In this document: piece after piece, positions 7,207-14,444 of the stretch
Position numbering within the stretch: the first letter of the stretch is position 1
Layout of the letters: each line of letters starts with the position of its first letter
Assembly (NCBI GenBank): GCA_050287605.1
Contig: JBNKCG010000131.1
Coordinates: forward strand, 1-16,222
DNA: 16,222 nucleotides
From: QQUJ01 sp050287605
GTDB taxonomy: Bacteria; Pseudomonadota; Gammaproteobacteria; QQUJ01
Direction of reading: 5' to 3'
Position numbers and translations under genes: made by a program
Notes under the pieces: model-generated
What the model saw: the letters and a program-made list of their open reading frames with translations, nothing else
Told to the model about the DNA's origin: nothing
Databases searched by the model: none

Positions 7207-7224
7207 TGTCACGAACGGGTGACA
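7207..7224. promoter_or_regulatory. Candidate operator TGTCAC-N6-GTGACA upstream of rnfC
   Basis: A perfect dyad of 6-bp arms with a 6-bp centre, about 155 bp upstream of the rnfC start. The symmetry and spacing suit a dimeric helix-turn-helix regulator. It resembles but does not match the CRP consensus TGTGA-N6-TCACA. The regulator is not identifiable from the sequence. Confidence 0.4.
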
Positions 7225-7265
7225 GTCTGCCTTCGTTAAGCGCTGCGATCAAGTATCGCGACAAT

Positions 7266-7289
7266 CGGAAATCCAGCCCTTGATTTCCG
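7266..7289 (-). terminator. Hairpin downstream of the VOC gene
   Basis: CGGAAATC (7266-7273) and GATTTCCG (7282-7289) form a perfect 8-bp stem with an 8-nt loop, 14 bp after the stop of the VOC-family gene. No T-run follows on the minus strand, so it would be a weak or Rho-dependent terminator, or an mRNA-stabilising structure. Confidence 0.4.
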
Positions 7290-7303
7290 TCATATCGCGC
7301 ACA

Positions 7304-7681
7304 TCAATACTCGCTGAGTTCGATCAGATTCCCGTCGGGATCGCGGATATAGACCGAGCGGATAGCGCCCAACGCACCCGTGCGGGACACCGGGCCCTCT
7401 TCCACCACCACACTGTGGTGCTGCAGTTGGGTCATCACCTCGTCGATAGGCGTATCCACCACCAAACAGAGGTCCGCCGCGCCAGGGGTCGGGTTGGCGG
7501 CGTACGGCGCGAACTCCGCCCCCGCCTGATGCAGATTGATCTTCTCCTGGCCGAACGCCAGCGCCCGACGCCCGGCACCAAAGGTAACCGCCTGCATGCC
7601 CAGCACGCGGGTGTAAAAGGCGATGCTGGCGTCGATATCGCGCACCGTCAGCACCAGATGATCGAGACGCTCGACCTTCAT
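7304..7681 (-). CDS. VOC-family (glyoxalase/dioxygenase fold) protein
   Basis: A 125-aa single-chain member of the vicinal oxygen chelate superfamily, with two beta-alpha-beta-beta-beta modules. It begins LDHLVLTVRDIDASIAFYTRVLGM, with the metal-binding His in DHL, and ends YIRDPDGNLIELSEY, with the metal-binding Glu in LIEL. The segments KINLHQAG and PGAADLCLV match a subgroup annotated as VOC-family virulence protein (Salmonella STM3117-like); the substrate is not established there. It overlaps the stop of the preceding gene by ATGA, so the two are translationally coupled. Fold assignment is firm, reaction unknown. Confidence 0.85.
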   Translation of the reverse strand: MKVERLDHLVLTVRDIDASIAFYTRVLGMQAVTFGAGRRALAFGQEKINLHQAGAEFAPYAANPTPGAADLCLVVDTPIDEVMTQLQHHSVVVEEGPVSRTGALGAIRSVYIRDPDGNLIELSEY

Positions 7682-7899
7682 CGGCGCGCCCGCATCAGTT
7701 GCACGATGCCCAACGCCACCGCAATCGCCCCGCCCAGGTAAAGCAGGCGCGCCTCCTCCACCGGCACCCCCTTGATCACCTGAGTGATCTGCGAACCCAG
7801 CGACTGGCCGACGTTGTATCCCCAGCCCAGCAAAAAAGCGCCCAATACCAGCAATGCGATCGCGCTCAACAGGGTGAATTCGTTGCGCTTACGTGCCAT
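7678..7899 (-). CDS. DUF3185 family small membrane protein
   Basis: 73-aa protein with two hydrophobic segments (about residues 9-28 and 50-68) around a short polar loop. The motif GYNVGQSLGSQ followed by LYLGGAIAVALGIV is typical of DUF3185, a family of unknown function. The N-terminus is basic (MARKRNE), suggesting a cytoplasmic start. It shares ATGA with the VOC gene and lies 55 bp downstream of pgi on the same strand, so it may be the middle gene of a pgi-DUF3185-VOC transcript. Confidence 0.75.
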   Translation of the reverse strand: MARKRNEFTLLSAIALLVLGAFLLGWGYNVGQSLGSQITQVIKGVPVEEARLLYLGGAIAVALGIVQLMRARR

Positions 7900-7954
7900 G
7901 GCGACGTGCCCTTTGTTGTTGTCAAATTCACTAACTCGCCGACGCCGGGAGCGA

Positions 7955-9601
7955 TCATTCCGCCTGCAAGCGCCGCACCTCCTCCAGCAAGCCGCGCGTG
8001 GAAGCGTCGTGCCCGTCGTCGTTCGCCTCGCCCTGCAACGACTTCAGCAACTGCCCGGCGAGTTGTTTGCCCAGCTCCACGCCCCACTGGTCGAAGGGGT
8101 TGAGGTTCCAGATCACCGCCTGGGTAAAGACCTTGTGTTCGTAGAGCGCGATCAGCATGCCCAGGGTACGCGGATCGAGGGTGCGGTAGAGCAGCATCGA
8201 GCTGGGCTGGTTGCCCGGAAACAGTTTGTAGGGCAGCAGCATCTCCAGCGCATCGCCGCTCAAACCCGCAGCCTCCAGCTCGGCGCGCGCCTGCGCCTCG
8301 TCCTTGCCGCGCATCAGCGCCTCGGCCTGCGACAGGCAGTTGGCGATCAGCTTCTGCTGGTGGTCGCCGAGCGGGTAGGCGCTCTGCGCGCCCAGCAGAA
8401 AATCGATCGGCACCAGGCGCGTACCCTGGTGCAGCAGTTGGAAAAAGGCATGCTGGCCGTTGGTGCCCGGCTCACCCCAGACGATGGGACCCGTGGCGTA
8501 ATCGACCGCATTGCCGTCGCGATCCACGCGCTTGCCGTTGCTCTCCATGTCGAGCTGCTGCAGGTAAGCGGGAAACCGCGCCAGGCGCTGCTCGTAGGGC
8601 AGCACGGCGTGGGTCTCGGCGGCGAAGAAGTTGGCGTACCAGACCCCGAGCAGGCCCATGATCACCGGCAGGTTTTGCGCCAGCGGCGCGCTGCGGAAGT
8701 GCTCATCGACGGCGTGGGCGCCGGCCAGCAACTCCTCGAAGCGATCCATGCCCGCGTAGAGGGCAATGGGCAGGCCGATGGCCGACCACAGCGAATAGCG
8801 GCCGCCCACCCAGTCCCAGAAGGCAAAGCGGCAGGCGGCGTCGATACCGAATTCGCTCACCCGCTCCTCGTTGGTGGAGAGCGCGACAAAGTGTTTGGCC
8901 ACGGCGCGCTCGTCGTTGAAACGCGCCAACAGCCACTCGCGCGCGGTGCGGGCATTGGTCAGCGTCTCCTGGGTGGTGAAGGTCTTGGAGGCGACGATGA
9001 ACAGGGTGCGCTCCGGGTCGAGCTCCTTGAGGATGGTGCCGATGTGTGCGCCGTCGACGTTGGAGACGAAATGGGTGCGCAGGTGCGCCGATGCGTAGGG
9101 TTCCAACGCCGTGCACACCATCTGCGGGCCGAGATCGGAGCCGCCGATGCCGATGTTCACCACGTCGGACACCGGTTTGCCTGAGTGGCCGCGCCAAGCA
9201 CTGCTGCGCACCTGGCCGACGAACTCGCGCATCTGGGCCAGCACCCGGCGCACGGCGGGCATCACGTCCTCGCCGTCGAGGGTGTAGGGGCGCTCGGAGC
9301 GGTTGCGCAGCGCCATGTGCAGCGCGGCGCGCCCCTCGGTGTGGTTGATACGCTCGCCGCTGAACAGGCGCTCGATCCAGCGCGGCAGCTCGCACGCCTC
9401 GGCCAGGGCAACCAGCCGTTGTATCGTCGTGTCGGTGATGCGGTGCTTGGAATAGTCGAACAGCAGAGAATCGAGGCGCAGGGAAAACCGCTCGCAGCGT
9501 CCGGCATCCTGCGCGAACAGATCCCGCAGGTGCAGCGCGGCGATCTCGCGTTGGTGTTGCTGCAGCGCCTGCCAGGCTGGGGATTGCGTCAACGCGGCCA
9601 T
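7955..9601 (-). CDS. pgi: Glucose-6-phosphate isomerase
   Basis: Interconverts glucose 6-phosphate and fructose 6-phosphate in the cytoplasm (glycolysis, gluconeogenesis, supply of glycogen precursors). From the Met at 9601 it is 548 aa, the E. coli length (549); an upstream in-frame Met at 9733 would overlap glgA and adds residues without family character. Family signatures: VVNIGIGGSDLGPQM (about 147-161), GGRYSLWSAIGLPIAL (266-281), WGEPGTNGQHAFFQLLHQGT (375-394). Expected catalytic residues are present: the Glu in MESNGK (353), His384 and Lys512 (ELGKQL). It is divergent from glgA across about 120 bp. Confidence 0.97.
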   Translation of the reverse strand: MAALTQSPAWQALQQHQREIAALHLRDLFAQDAGRCERFSLRLDSLLFDYSKHRITDTTIQRLVALAEACELPRWIERLFSGERINHTEGRAALHMALRNRSERPYTLDGEDVMPAVRRVLAQMREFVGQVRSSAWRGHSGKPVSDVVNIGIGGSDLGPQMVCTALEPYASAHLRTHFVSNVDGAHIGTILKELDPERTLFIVASKTFTTQETLTNARTAREWLLARFNDERAVAKHFVALSTNEERVSEFGIDAACRFAFWDWVGGRYSLWSAIGLPIALYAGMDRFEELLAGAHAVDEHFRSAPLAQNLPVIMGLLGVWYANFFAAETHAVLPYEQRLARFPAYLQQLDMESNGKRVDRDGNAVDYATGPIVWGEPGTNGQHAFFQLLHQGTRLVPIDFLLGAQSAYPLGDHQQKLIANCLSQAEALMRGKDEAQARAELEAAGLSGDALEMLLPYKLFPGNQPSSMLLYRTLDPRTLGMLIALYEHKVFTQAVIWNLNPFDQWGVELGKQLAGQLLKSLQGEANDDGHDASTRGLLEEVRRLQAE

Positions 9602-9723
9602 AGGGGCATCCCGGTTATCGTTGGGGCGTAATCGTAGCCGAAACCCACCGTCAAGGCACTCGCCCATTCCATTCGCGAATCCATGGGTTATAGTGATTTT
9701 CCGGTACCGTTGTGACTGTCCAC
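9602..9723. promoter_or_regulatory. Divergent pgi-glgA intergenic region
   Basis: 122 bp between the two start codons must serve both genes. A possible plus-strand -10 hexamer TATAGT lies at 9689-9694, about 30 bp before the glgA ATG, without a convincing -35. No clear Shine-Dalgarno is visible for either gene, and no known operator was recognised. Confidence 0.35.
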
Positions 9724-11175
9724 ATGAAGACACTGTTCGTCACCAGCGAAGCGCACCCGTTGATCAAGACCGGCGGTCTGGCCGACGTTTCGGGGGCACT
9801 GCCCAAGGCGCTGCATCAGCTGCGCAATGACGTGCGCCTGCTGCTGCCTGCCTACCCCGAGGTCAAGGCGCGCGCCGGCAAACTGCGCACGGTCGCAACC
9901 CTGGAGTTGCCCGCCACGCCGGCGCCGGTCACGCTGCTGGCCGGGCGTGTACCCGGCACCTCGGTTCCGCTCTACCTGGTCGACGCTCCGGCCTATTTCG
10001 AACGCACTGGTAACCCCTACACCGCCCCCGACGGCAGCGGTTGGCCCGACAACGCGCAGCGCTTCGCCCTGTTCAGCCGTGCCGCCGCGGCCATCGCCCT
10101 GGATCGCGCAGGACTGCAATGGCAGCCGGAGATCGTCCACTGCAACGACTGGCAATCGGCGCTGGTGCCGGCACTGCTGAGTCCGGAGAGCACCCGGCCG
10201 CGCACCGTCTTTACCATCCACAACCTCGCCTACCAGGGGAATTTCGGGGCCGAGGTATTCGCGGCGCTGCAATTGCCGGCGGCGCTGTGGTCGGCGGACG
10301 GGCTGGAGTTTTACGGCATGCTGAACTTCATCAAGGGGGGCATCGCCTACGCCGACGCCGTCACTACGGTGAGCCCCACCTACGCCCGCGAGATCTGCCA
10401 CGCCGCCTTCGGCTACGGTCTGGAGGGCCTGCTGCGCAGTCGCGCCGGACAGCTGCACGGCATCCTCAACGGCGTCGATTACAGCCAGTGGAATCCCAAG
10501 GACGATCCCCACCTCCCCGCCCACTACGGCGCCGACCGACCGGCGGGCAAAGCGGCCTGCAAGGCGGCGCTACAGGAAGAGATGGGATTGGCGGCTGCGT
10601 CCGAGGTACCGTTGCTGGCCCACATCGGACGCCTGGTGGAACAGAAGGGCGTCGACCTGATTCTCGCCGCCATCGCCGCGCTGCCCGTCGATACCCCGTT
10701 CCAACTGGCCGTGCTCGGCAGCGGCGAGAAGCACCTGGAACGGGCACTGCTCGATGCCGCCCATCGCCACCCCGGACGCATCGCCGTACGCATCGGCTAC
10801 GACGAGGGACTCGCCCACCGCATCGAGGCGGGCGCCGACCTGTTTCTCATGCCGTCGCGCTTCGAGCCCTGCGGGCTCAACCAGATCTACAGCCTGCGCT
10901 ACGGCACCGTTCCGGTGGTGCACCGGGTGGGGGGTCTGGCCGACAGCGTGGTCGACGCCATCGCCCACACCCTGGACGCCGGCATCGCCACCGGGTTCGT
11001 CTTCGACCACGCCGACGGCTTCGATCTCAGCGTGGCCATCCAGCGCGCCCTCGCCCTCTACCAGGATCGCAAGGCGTGGCGTAAGCTGATGATCAACGGT
11101 ATGGCGCAGGACTTCAGCTGGGAGCGCAGTGCGCGTCAGTACGTAGCGCTGTATCGCAACCTCGGCGACGCGTAA
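9724..11175 (+). CDS. glgA: Glycogen synthase (ADP-glucose type)
   Basis: Transfers glucose from ADP-glucose to growing alpha-1,4-glucan (GT5 family, GT-B fold). The ATG at 9724 gives 483 aa, close to bacterial GlgA (about 477 aa); an in-frame GTG at 9712 would add four residues. The ADP-glucose motif KTGGLADVSGALPKAL is at residues 15-30, with FTIHNLAYQG (about 163-172), the central FYGMLNFIKGGI, and the C-terminal nucleotide-sugar motif SRFEPCGLNQIYSLRYGTVPVV (around 375). It lies head to head with pgi, consistent with a carbohydrate-storage role; glgB, glgC and glgP are not in the window. Confidence 0.96.
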   Translation: MKTLFVTSEAHPLIKTGGLADVSGALPKALHQLRNDVRLLLPAYPEVKARAGKLRTVATLELPATPAPVTLLAGRVPGTSVPLYLVDAPAYFERTGNPYTAPDGSGWPDNAQRFALFSRAAAAIALDRAGLQWQPEIVHCNDWQSALVPALLSPESTRPRTVFTIHNLAYQGNFGAEVFAALQLPAALWSADGLEFYGMLNFIKGGIAYADAVTTVSPTYAREICHAAFGYGLEGLLRSRAGQLHGILNGVDYSQWNPKDDPHLPAHYGADRPAGKAACKAALQEEMGLAAASEVPLLAHIGRLVEQKGVDLILAAIAALPVDTPFQLAVLGSGEKHLERALLDAAHRHPGRIAVRIGYDEGLAHRIEAGADLFLMPSRFEPCGLNQIYSLRYGTVPVVHRVGGLADSVVDAIAHTLDAGIATGFVFDHADGFDLSVAIQRALALYQDRKAWRKLMINGMAQDFSWERSARQYVALYRNLGDA

Positions 11176-11198
11176 TGTCTCTGTCACGCAGACGCGTC
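11167..11198. repeat. Inverted repeat across the glgA stop codon
   Basis: GACGCGT (11167-11173) and ACGCGTC (11192-11198) are exact complements with an 18-nt loop, and the first arm overlaps the end of glgA. No T-run follows. It may mark the end of the transcript or be chance; the next gene starts only about 40 bp later. Confidence 0.3.
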
Positions 11199-11238
11199 AT
11201 AGAATAGGGAAGCAGGTTCCAACAAGGAGGAGTAAGCG

Positions 11239-11445
11239 ATGAACATCCCGGAGATCCGCGCCATCGCGCAAACCATCGGCATCAAGCCCCTGCCCAAATC
11301 CAAGGTGGAGCTGGTACGCGCCATCCAGAGCTGCGAGGGCAATTTCCCCTGTTTCGCCACCGCCACTGCGGGAGATTGCGACCAACAGCAGTGCCGGTGG
11401 CGCACCGACTGCTTCAAGCTCGCCCAAACGGCGGCGCACCAATAG
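11239..11445 (+). CDS. Small SAP-like cysteine-rich protein
   Basis: A 68-aa protein that is certainly translated: AAGGAGGAG at 11224-11232 is a near-ideal ribosome binding site, 8 nt from the ATG after the GGAGG core. Residues 1-30 (MNIPEIRAIAQTIGIKPLPK, then VELVRAIQ) look like a SAP-type helix-extended-loop-helix motif, a fold often linked to nucleic acid binding. The second half has Cys38, Cys47, Cys52 and Cys58 in the pattern C-x8-C-x4-C-x5-C with WR before the last, plus Cys32; these could bind a metal or an Fe-S cluster (inference). Similar small proteins occur in sulfur- and metal-cycling proteobacteria, as far as I recall. It lies 63 bp after glgA and is followed by a likely terminator. 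Confidence 0.8.
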   Translation: MNIPEIRAIAQTIGIKPLPKSKVELVRAIQSCEGNFPCFATATAGDCDQQQCRWRTDCFKLAQTAAHQ

Positions 11446-11483
11446 GCTAGCCCCCCCAAAACCCCCTCGCTCGAGCCGCCCCG

Positions 11484-11520
11484 CGGCACCGGAACGTGCA
11501 CCGTGCCGGAATTATTGTTT
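11484..11520 (+). terminator. Probable Rho-independent terminator before hcrC
   Basis: CGGCAC at 11484-11489 pairs with GTGCCG at 11503-11508; GG (11491-11492) and CC (11501-11502) extend the stem past a one-base bulge, leaving an 8-nt loop. The stem is followed by GAATTATTGTTT, a moderately T-rich tail. It would separate the glgA/SAP-like transcript from the hcr operon. Confidence 0.5.
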
Positions 11521-11532
11521 GATATCCATCTA
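11519..11532 (+). promoter_or_regulatory. FNR/ANR-type site upstream of hcrC
   Basis: TTGATATCCATCTA matches the FNR-family consensus TTGAT-N4-ATCAA at 9 of 10 specified bases. A -10-like TAGATT at 11556-11561 would put the start of transcription near 11568, about 42 bp from the site centre, the geometry of class II FNR-activated promoters. CRP/FNR-family regulators (AadR, HbaR) control 4-hydroxybenzoate genes in Rhodopseudomonas palustris. Control here is inferred. Confidence 0.5.
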
Positions 11533-11583
11533 TTTTAGCCCCATCATAGGAGTAGTAGATTCATCGCGACCCCAGGGGGCCCC

Positions 11584-12108
11584 ATGAAGCGACTCATATC
11601 CATCACCGTCAACGGCCGGCTACGCCAGGATGCCGTAGCGGACAACCTGTTGCTCATCGACTATCTGCGCGAACAGCTCGGGCTCACGGGCACCAAACAG
11701 GGCTGCGACGGCGGCGAATGCGGCGCCTGCACCGTGCTGGTGGACGGACGCCCGCGCCTCGCCTGCAGCACCCTGGCCGCCTCGGTGGAGGGCAAGCACG
11801 TGGAGACCATCGAATCGCTGGCGCGCAACGGGCGCCTCAGCGCGCTGCAGGCCGCCTTCCACGAAAAACTGGGGACTCAGTGCGGTTTTTGCACGCCCGG
11901 CATGATCATGGCCGCCGAAGGGCTGCTGCGCGCCAACCCCACCCCCACGGTGGACGAGATCCGCGCCGCGCTGGGCGGCAACATCTGCCGCTGCACCGGC
12001 TACGTGAAGATCATCGAATCGGTGCAGGCTGCCTGCGGCGCCGACGACGAACGGGCCGGCGAACCGCTGCCGGCTGAAACCCCCGACCGGCTGGAGGTGG
12101 CGTCATGA
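11584..12108 (+). CDS. hcrC: 4-Hydroxybenzoyl-CoA reductase gamma subunit (2x[2Fe-2S])
   Basis: Electron-transfer subunit of the molybdenum enzyme that reductively dehydroxylates 4-hydroxybenzoyl-CoA to benzoyl-CoA. The plant-type [2Fe-2S] motif GCDGGECGACTVLVDG has Cys 41, 46, 49 with Cys61; the second, helical [2Fe-2S] domain has CGFCTPGM (Cys 100, 103) and ICRCTGY (Cys 135, 137). At 174 aa it is slightly longer than typical because of an acidic C-terminal tail. The subunit fold is shared by all xanthine oxidase family enzymes; the specific call comes from the partner hcrB. AGGGGG precedes the ATG. It is the first gene of hcrCAB and overlaps hcrA by ATGA. Confidence 0.92.
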   Translation: MKRLISITVNGRLRQDAVADNLLLIDYLREQLGLTGTKQGCDGGECGACTVLVDGRPRLACSTLAASVEGKHVETIESLARNGRLSALQAAFHEKLGTQCGFCTPGMIMAAEGLLRANPTPTVDEIRAALGGNICRCTGYVKIIESVQAACGADDERAGEPLPAETPDRLEVAS

Positions 12109-14444
12109 GCGCCGGGCCCAATCGTGGCGCTGGCCGGCGCACCCCGCTGGTGGACGGCGTGGAGAAGGTCACCGGTGCGGCGCGCTACACCGCCGACCTG
12201 CTCGATCCCCAGGCACTGGTGGGCAGAATCCTGCGCAGCCCCTGGGCCCACGCCGAGATCCTCAGCATCGACACCTCGGAAGCGCTGGCGCTGCCGGGCG
12301 TGACAGCCGTGGTCACCGGCGCCGACTGTTCCGCCCCCTACGGCGTGCTGCCCATCGCCCAGAACGAGTTCGCCATCGCCCGCGACCGGGTGCGCTACCT
12401 GGGCGAACCCGTCGCCGCGGTGGCGGCGGTGGATGCCGAAACGGCGGACAAGGCGCTGCGCCTGATTCGCATCGAGGTGCGCGAGCTGCCCGCCTACTTC
12501 GAATCGGAAGCGGCGCGCGATCCCGACGCCGTGCTCCTGCACGACAACAAACCGGGCAACATCGAGCGCGAAGTGCGCCACGAGTTCGGCGACGTGGAAG
12601 CCGGCTTCGCCGCCGCCGATCTGGTGCGCGAAGAGAGCTACACCTGCAACGAAGTGACCCACGTGCACATGGAGCCCCACGCCGCCAAGGCGACCTTCGA
12701 TCCGGTACGCGGCCACCTCACCCTGCACACCGTCTCCCAGGTGCCCTACTACGTTCACCTGTCGTTGGCGCGCTGCCTGGATCTGGACACGTCGCGCATC
12801 CGCGTCATCAAACCGTTCATCGGCGGCGGCTTCGGGGCGCGTACCGAGACCCTCAACTTCGAGATCATCTGCGCCATGCTGGCGCGCGCCGCCGGCGGCA
12901 CCGTGCGCCTGCTGCTGACCCGCGAGGAGACCTTCCTCACCCATCGCGGCCGTCCGCACCAGGAGACGCGCATCAAGATCGGCCTCACCCGCGACGGGCG
13001 CATCACCGCCTGCGAGTGCCACTCCGTCCAGCGCGGCGGCGCCTACGCCGGCTACGGCATCGTCACCATCCTCTACGCCGGGGCACTGCTCAACGGCCTC
13101 TACGACATCCCCGCGGTGCGCTACGAGGGTTATCGCGTCTATACCAACACTCCGCCCTGCGGCGCCATGCGCGGCCACGGCACCGTCAACGTGCGCCACG
13201 CCTTCGAAACGCTGCTCAACGCCATGGCGAAGGAGTTGGATCTCGATCCCTTCGAGGTGCGCCGCCGCAACCTGCTGGAAGCCCCCACCGAAACCCCAAA
13301 CGGCCTCAAGGTGCTCTCCTACGGTCTGCCCGAGTGCCTGGAGCGCGTGGAACGCGCCAGCGGCTGGCGCGAGCGCATCGCCAAGCTGCCGCCGGGACGC
13401 GGCCTGGGGCTGGCCTGCTCGCACTTCGTCAGCGGTTCCGCCAAGCCGGTGCACTGGTCCGGCGAACCCCACGCGGTGGTGCAGCTCAAGCTCGATTTCG
13501 ACGGCGGCATCACCATCCTCACCGGCGCCGCCGACATCGGTCAGGGCTCGTCCACCATCCTGGTGCAGGCAGTGGTGGAGGTGCTGGGCGTGGACTGGGA
13601 GCGGATACGGGTGATCGCCAACGACAGCGCCATTACGCCCAAGGACAACGGCTCCTATTCGTCGCGCGTCACCTTCATGGTGGGCAACGCCGGTATCGAG
13701 GCGGCCGAGAACCTGAAGACGCTGCTGATGGAGGCCGCCGCGCGGCGCCTGGACGTGCCGGTGGAGACCGTGGAGTGCCTGGGCGAGCTCTACCGCAGCC
13801 CGCTCAAGCCGGACATGGAACTGGGCTTCAACGCCGTCGCCACCGAGGCCCTGGTGGGCACCGGCACCATCATCACCAAAGGCACCTTCACCTGTCCCAA
13901 GGAGTTCCAGGGCGGCAAACACCGCGGCGCCGCGGTGGGCTCCACCATGGGCTTCTCCTACTCCGCCCAGGTGGTGGAGGTGAGCGTCGACCGCGAGCTG
14001 GGCACCGTGCGGGTGGAGAAGGTGTGGTCAGCCATCGACTGCGGCTACGCCATCAACCCGCTGGCGGTGGAAGGCCAGGTGCAGGGAGCCATCTGGATGG
14101 GGCTGGGCCAGGCGCTGTCCGAAGAGACCGTGTTCGAAAAAGGCCGCCCCCAGGTGCCCAACATTCTCGACTACCGCGTCCCCACCATCGTCGAATCGCC
14201 CGACATCGAGGTGCAGATCGTCGAGACCGTGGACCCCAACGGCCCGTTCGGCGCCAAGGAGGCCAGCGAGGGCCCGCTGTCGGGCTTCCTGCCCGCCTTC
14301 GCCTCGGCCGTCGAGCAGGCCACCGGCATGGCCTTCAACGAAATGCCCATCACGCCCGACCGCATCGTCGATACCCTGCGCAAGCGGCCCAAGCCGAAAC
14401 CGGCCGCCCGCCCGCAGCCCGTCGTCACGGAGGCAGCGCAATGA
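12105..14444 (+). CDS. hcrA: 4-Hydroxybenzoyl-CoA reductase alpha subunit (molybdenum)
   Basis: Catalytic subunit that binds molybdopterin cytosine dinucleotide and the aromatic CoA thioester. 779 aa, xanthine dehydrogenase large-subunit fold. It opens with DGVEKVTGAARYTADL, then the cofactor motifs GGGFGAR (240-246), MRGHGTVN (355-362), IGQGSSTI (478-485) and GAKEASEGPLSGF (716-728), where Glu722 aligns with the catalytic Glu of the family. Length agrees with HcrA of Thauera (about 770 aa). A proline/lysine-rich tail of about 20 residues ends the protein. GGAGGTGG lies upstream of the start. ATGA overlaps link it to hcrC and hcrB, consistent with tightly matched synthesis of the three subunits. 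Confidence 0.93.
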   Translation: MSAGPNRGAGRRTPLVDGVEKVTGAARYTADLLDPQALVGRILRSPWAHAEILSIDTSEALALPGVTAVVTGADCSAPYGVLPIAQNEFAIARDRVRYLGEPVAAVAAVDAETADKALRLIRIEVRELPAYFESEAARDPDAVLLHDNKPGNIEREVRHEFGDVEAGFAAADLVREESYTCNEVTHVHMEPHAAKATFDPVRGHLTLHTVSQVPYYVHLSLARCLDLDTSRIRVIKPFIGGGFGARTETLNFEIICAMLARAAGGTVRLLLTREETFLTHRGRPHQETRIKIGLTRDGRITACECHSVQRGGAYAGYGIVTILYAGALLNGLYDIPAVRYEGYRVYTNTPPCGAMRGHGTVNVRHAFETLLNAMAKELDLDPFEVRRRNLLEAPTETPNGLKVLSYGLPECLERVERASGWRERIAKLPPGRGLGLACSHFVSGSAKPVHWSGEPHAVVQLKLDFDGGITILTGAADIGQGSSTILVQAVVEVLGVDWERIRVIANDSAITPKDNGSYSSRVTFMVGNAGIEAAENLKTLLMEAAARRLDVPVETVECLGELYRSPLKPDMELGFNAVATEALVGTGTIITKGTFTCPKEFQGGKHRGAAVGSTMGFSYSAQVVEVSVDRELGTVRVEKVWSAIDCGYAINPLAVEGQVQGAIWMGLGQALSEETVFEKGRPQVPNILDYRVPTIVESPDIEVQIVETVDPNGPFGAKEASEGPLSGFLPAFASAVEQATGMAFNEMPITPDRIVDTLRKRPKPKPAARPQPVVTEAAQ

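Larger units (their letters stand above)
7053..7303 (-). promoter_or_regulatory. Upstream region of the rnf operon
   Basis: This 251-bp gap between rnfC and the preceding minus-strand gene must hold the rnf promoter if the operon is transcribed separately. It contains a perfect 6-6-6 palindrome (listed separately), an A/T-rich tract at about 7178-7196, and a 9-bp direct repeat CAACCGGCC at 7129-7137 and 7158-7166. No convincing -35/-10 pair and no FNR-type site was found. No gene was seen. Confidence 0.45.

Noticed and set aside
7784..9184. 466-aa plus-strand frame antisense to pgi
   Set aside because: It mirrors the well-supported pgi codons, with Gln/Arg/Leu-biased composition and no recognisable domain.
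9602..9733. Extended pgi start at 9733
   Set aside because: The extra 44 residues overlap the start of glgA, have no family similarity, and the Met at 9601 gives the normal Pgi length.
11485..11499. Sigma-54 promoter (GG...GC) before hcrC
   Set aside because: The GG and GC elements are 11 bp apart rather than 10 and coincide with the hairpin read as a terminator.
12000..13922. 640-aa minus-strand open frame antisense to hcrA
   Set aside because: A GC-rich antisense shadow of hcrC/hcrA, low-complexity Gly/Ala/Val/His composition, no domain and no ribosome binding site.
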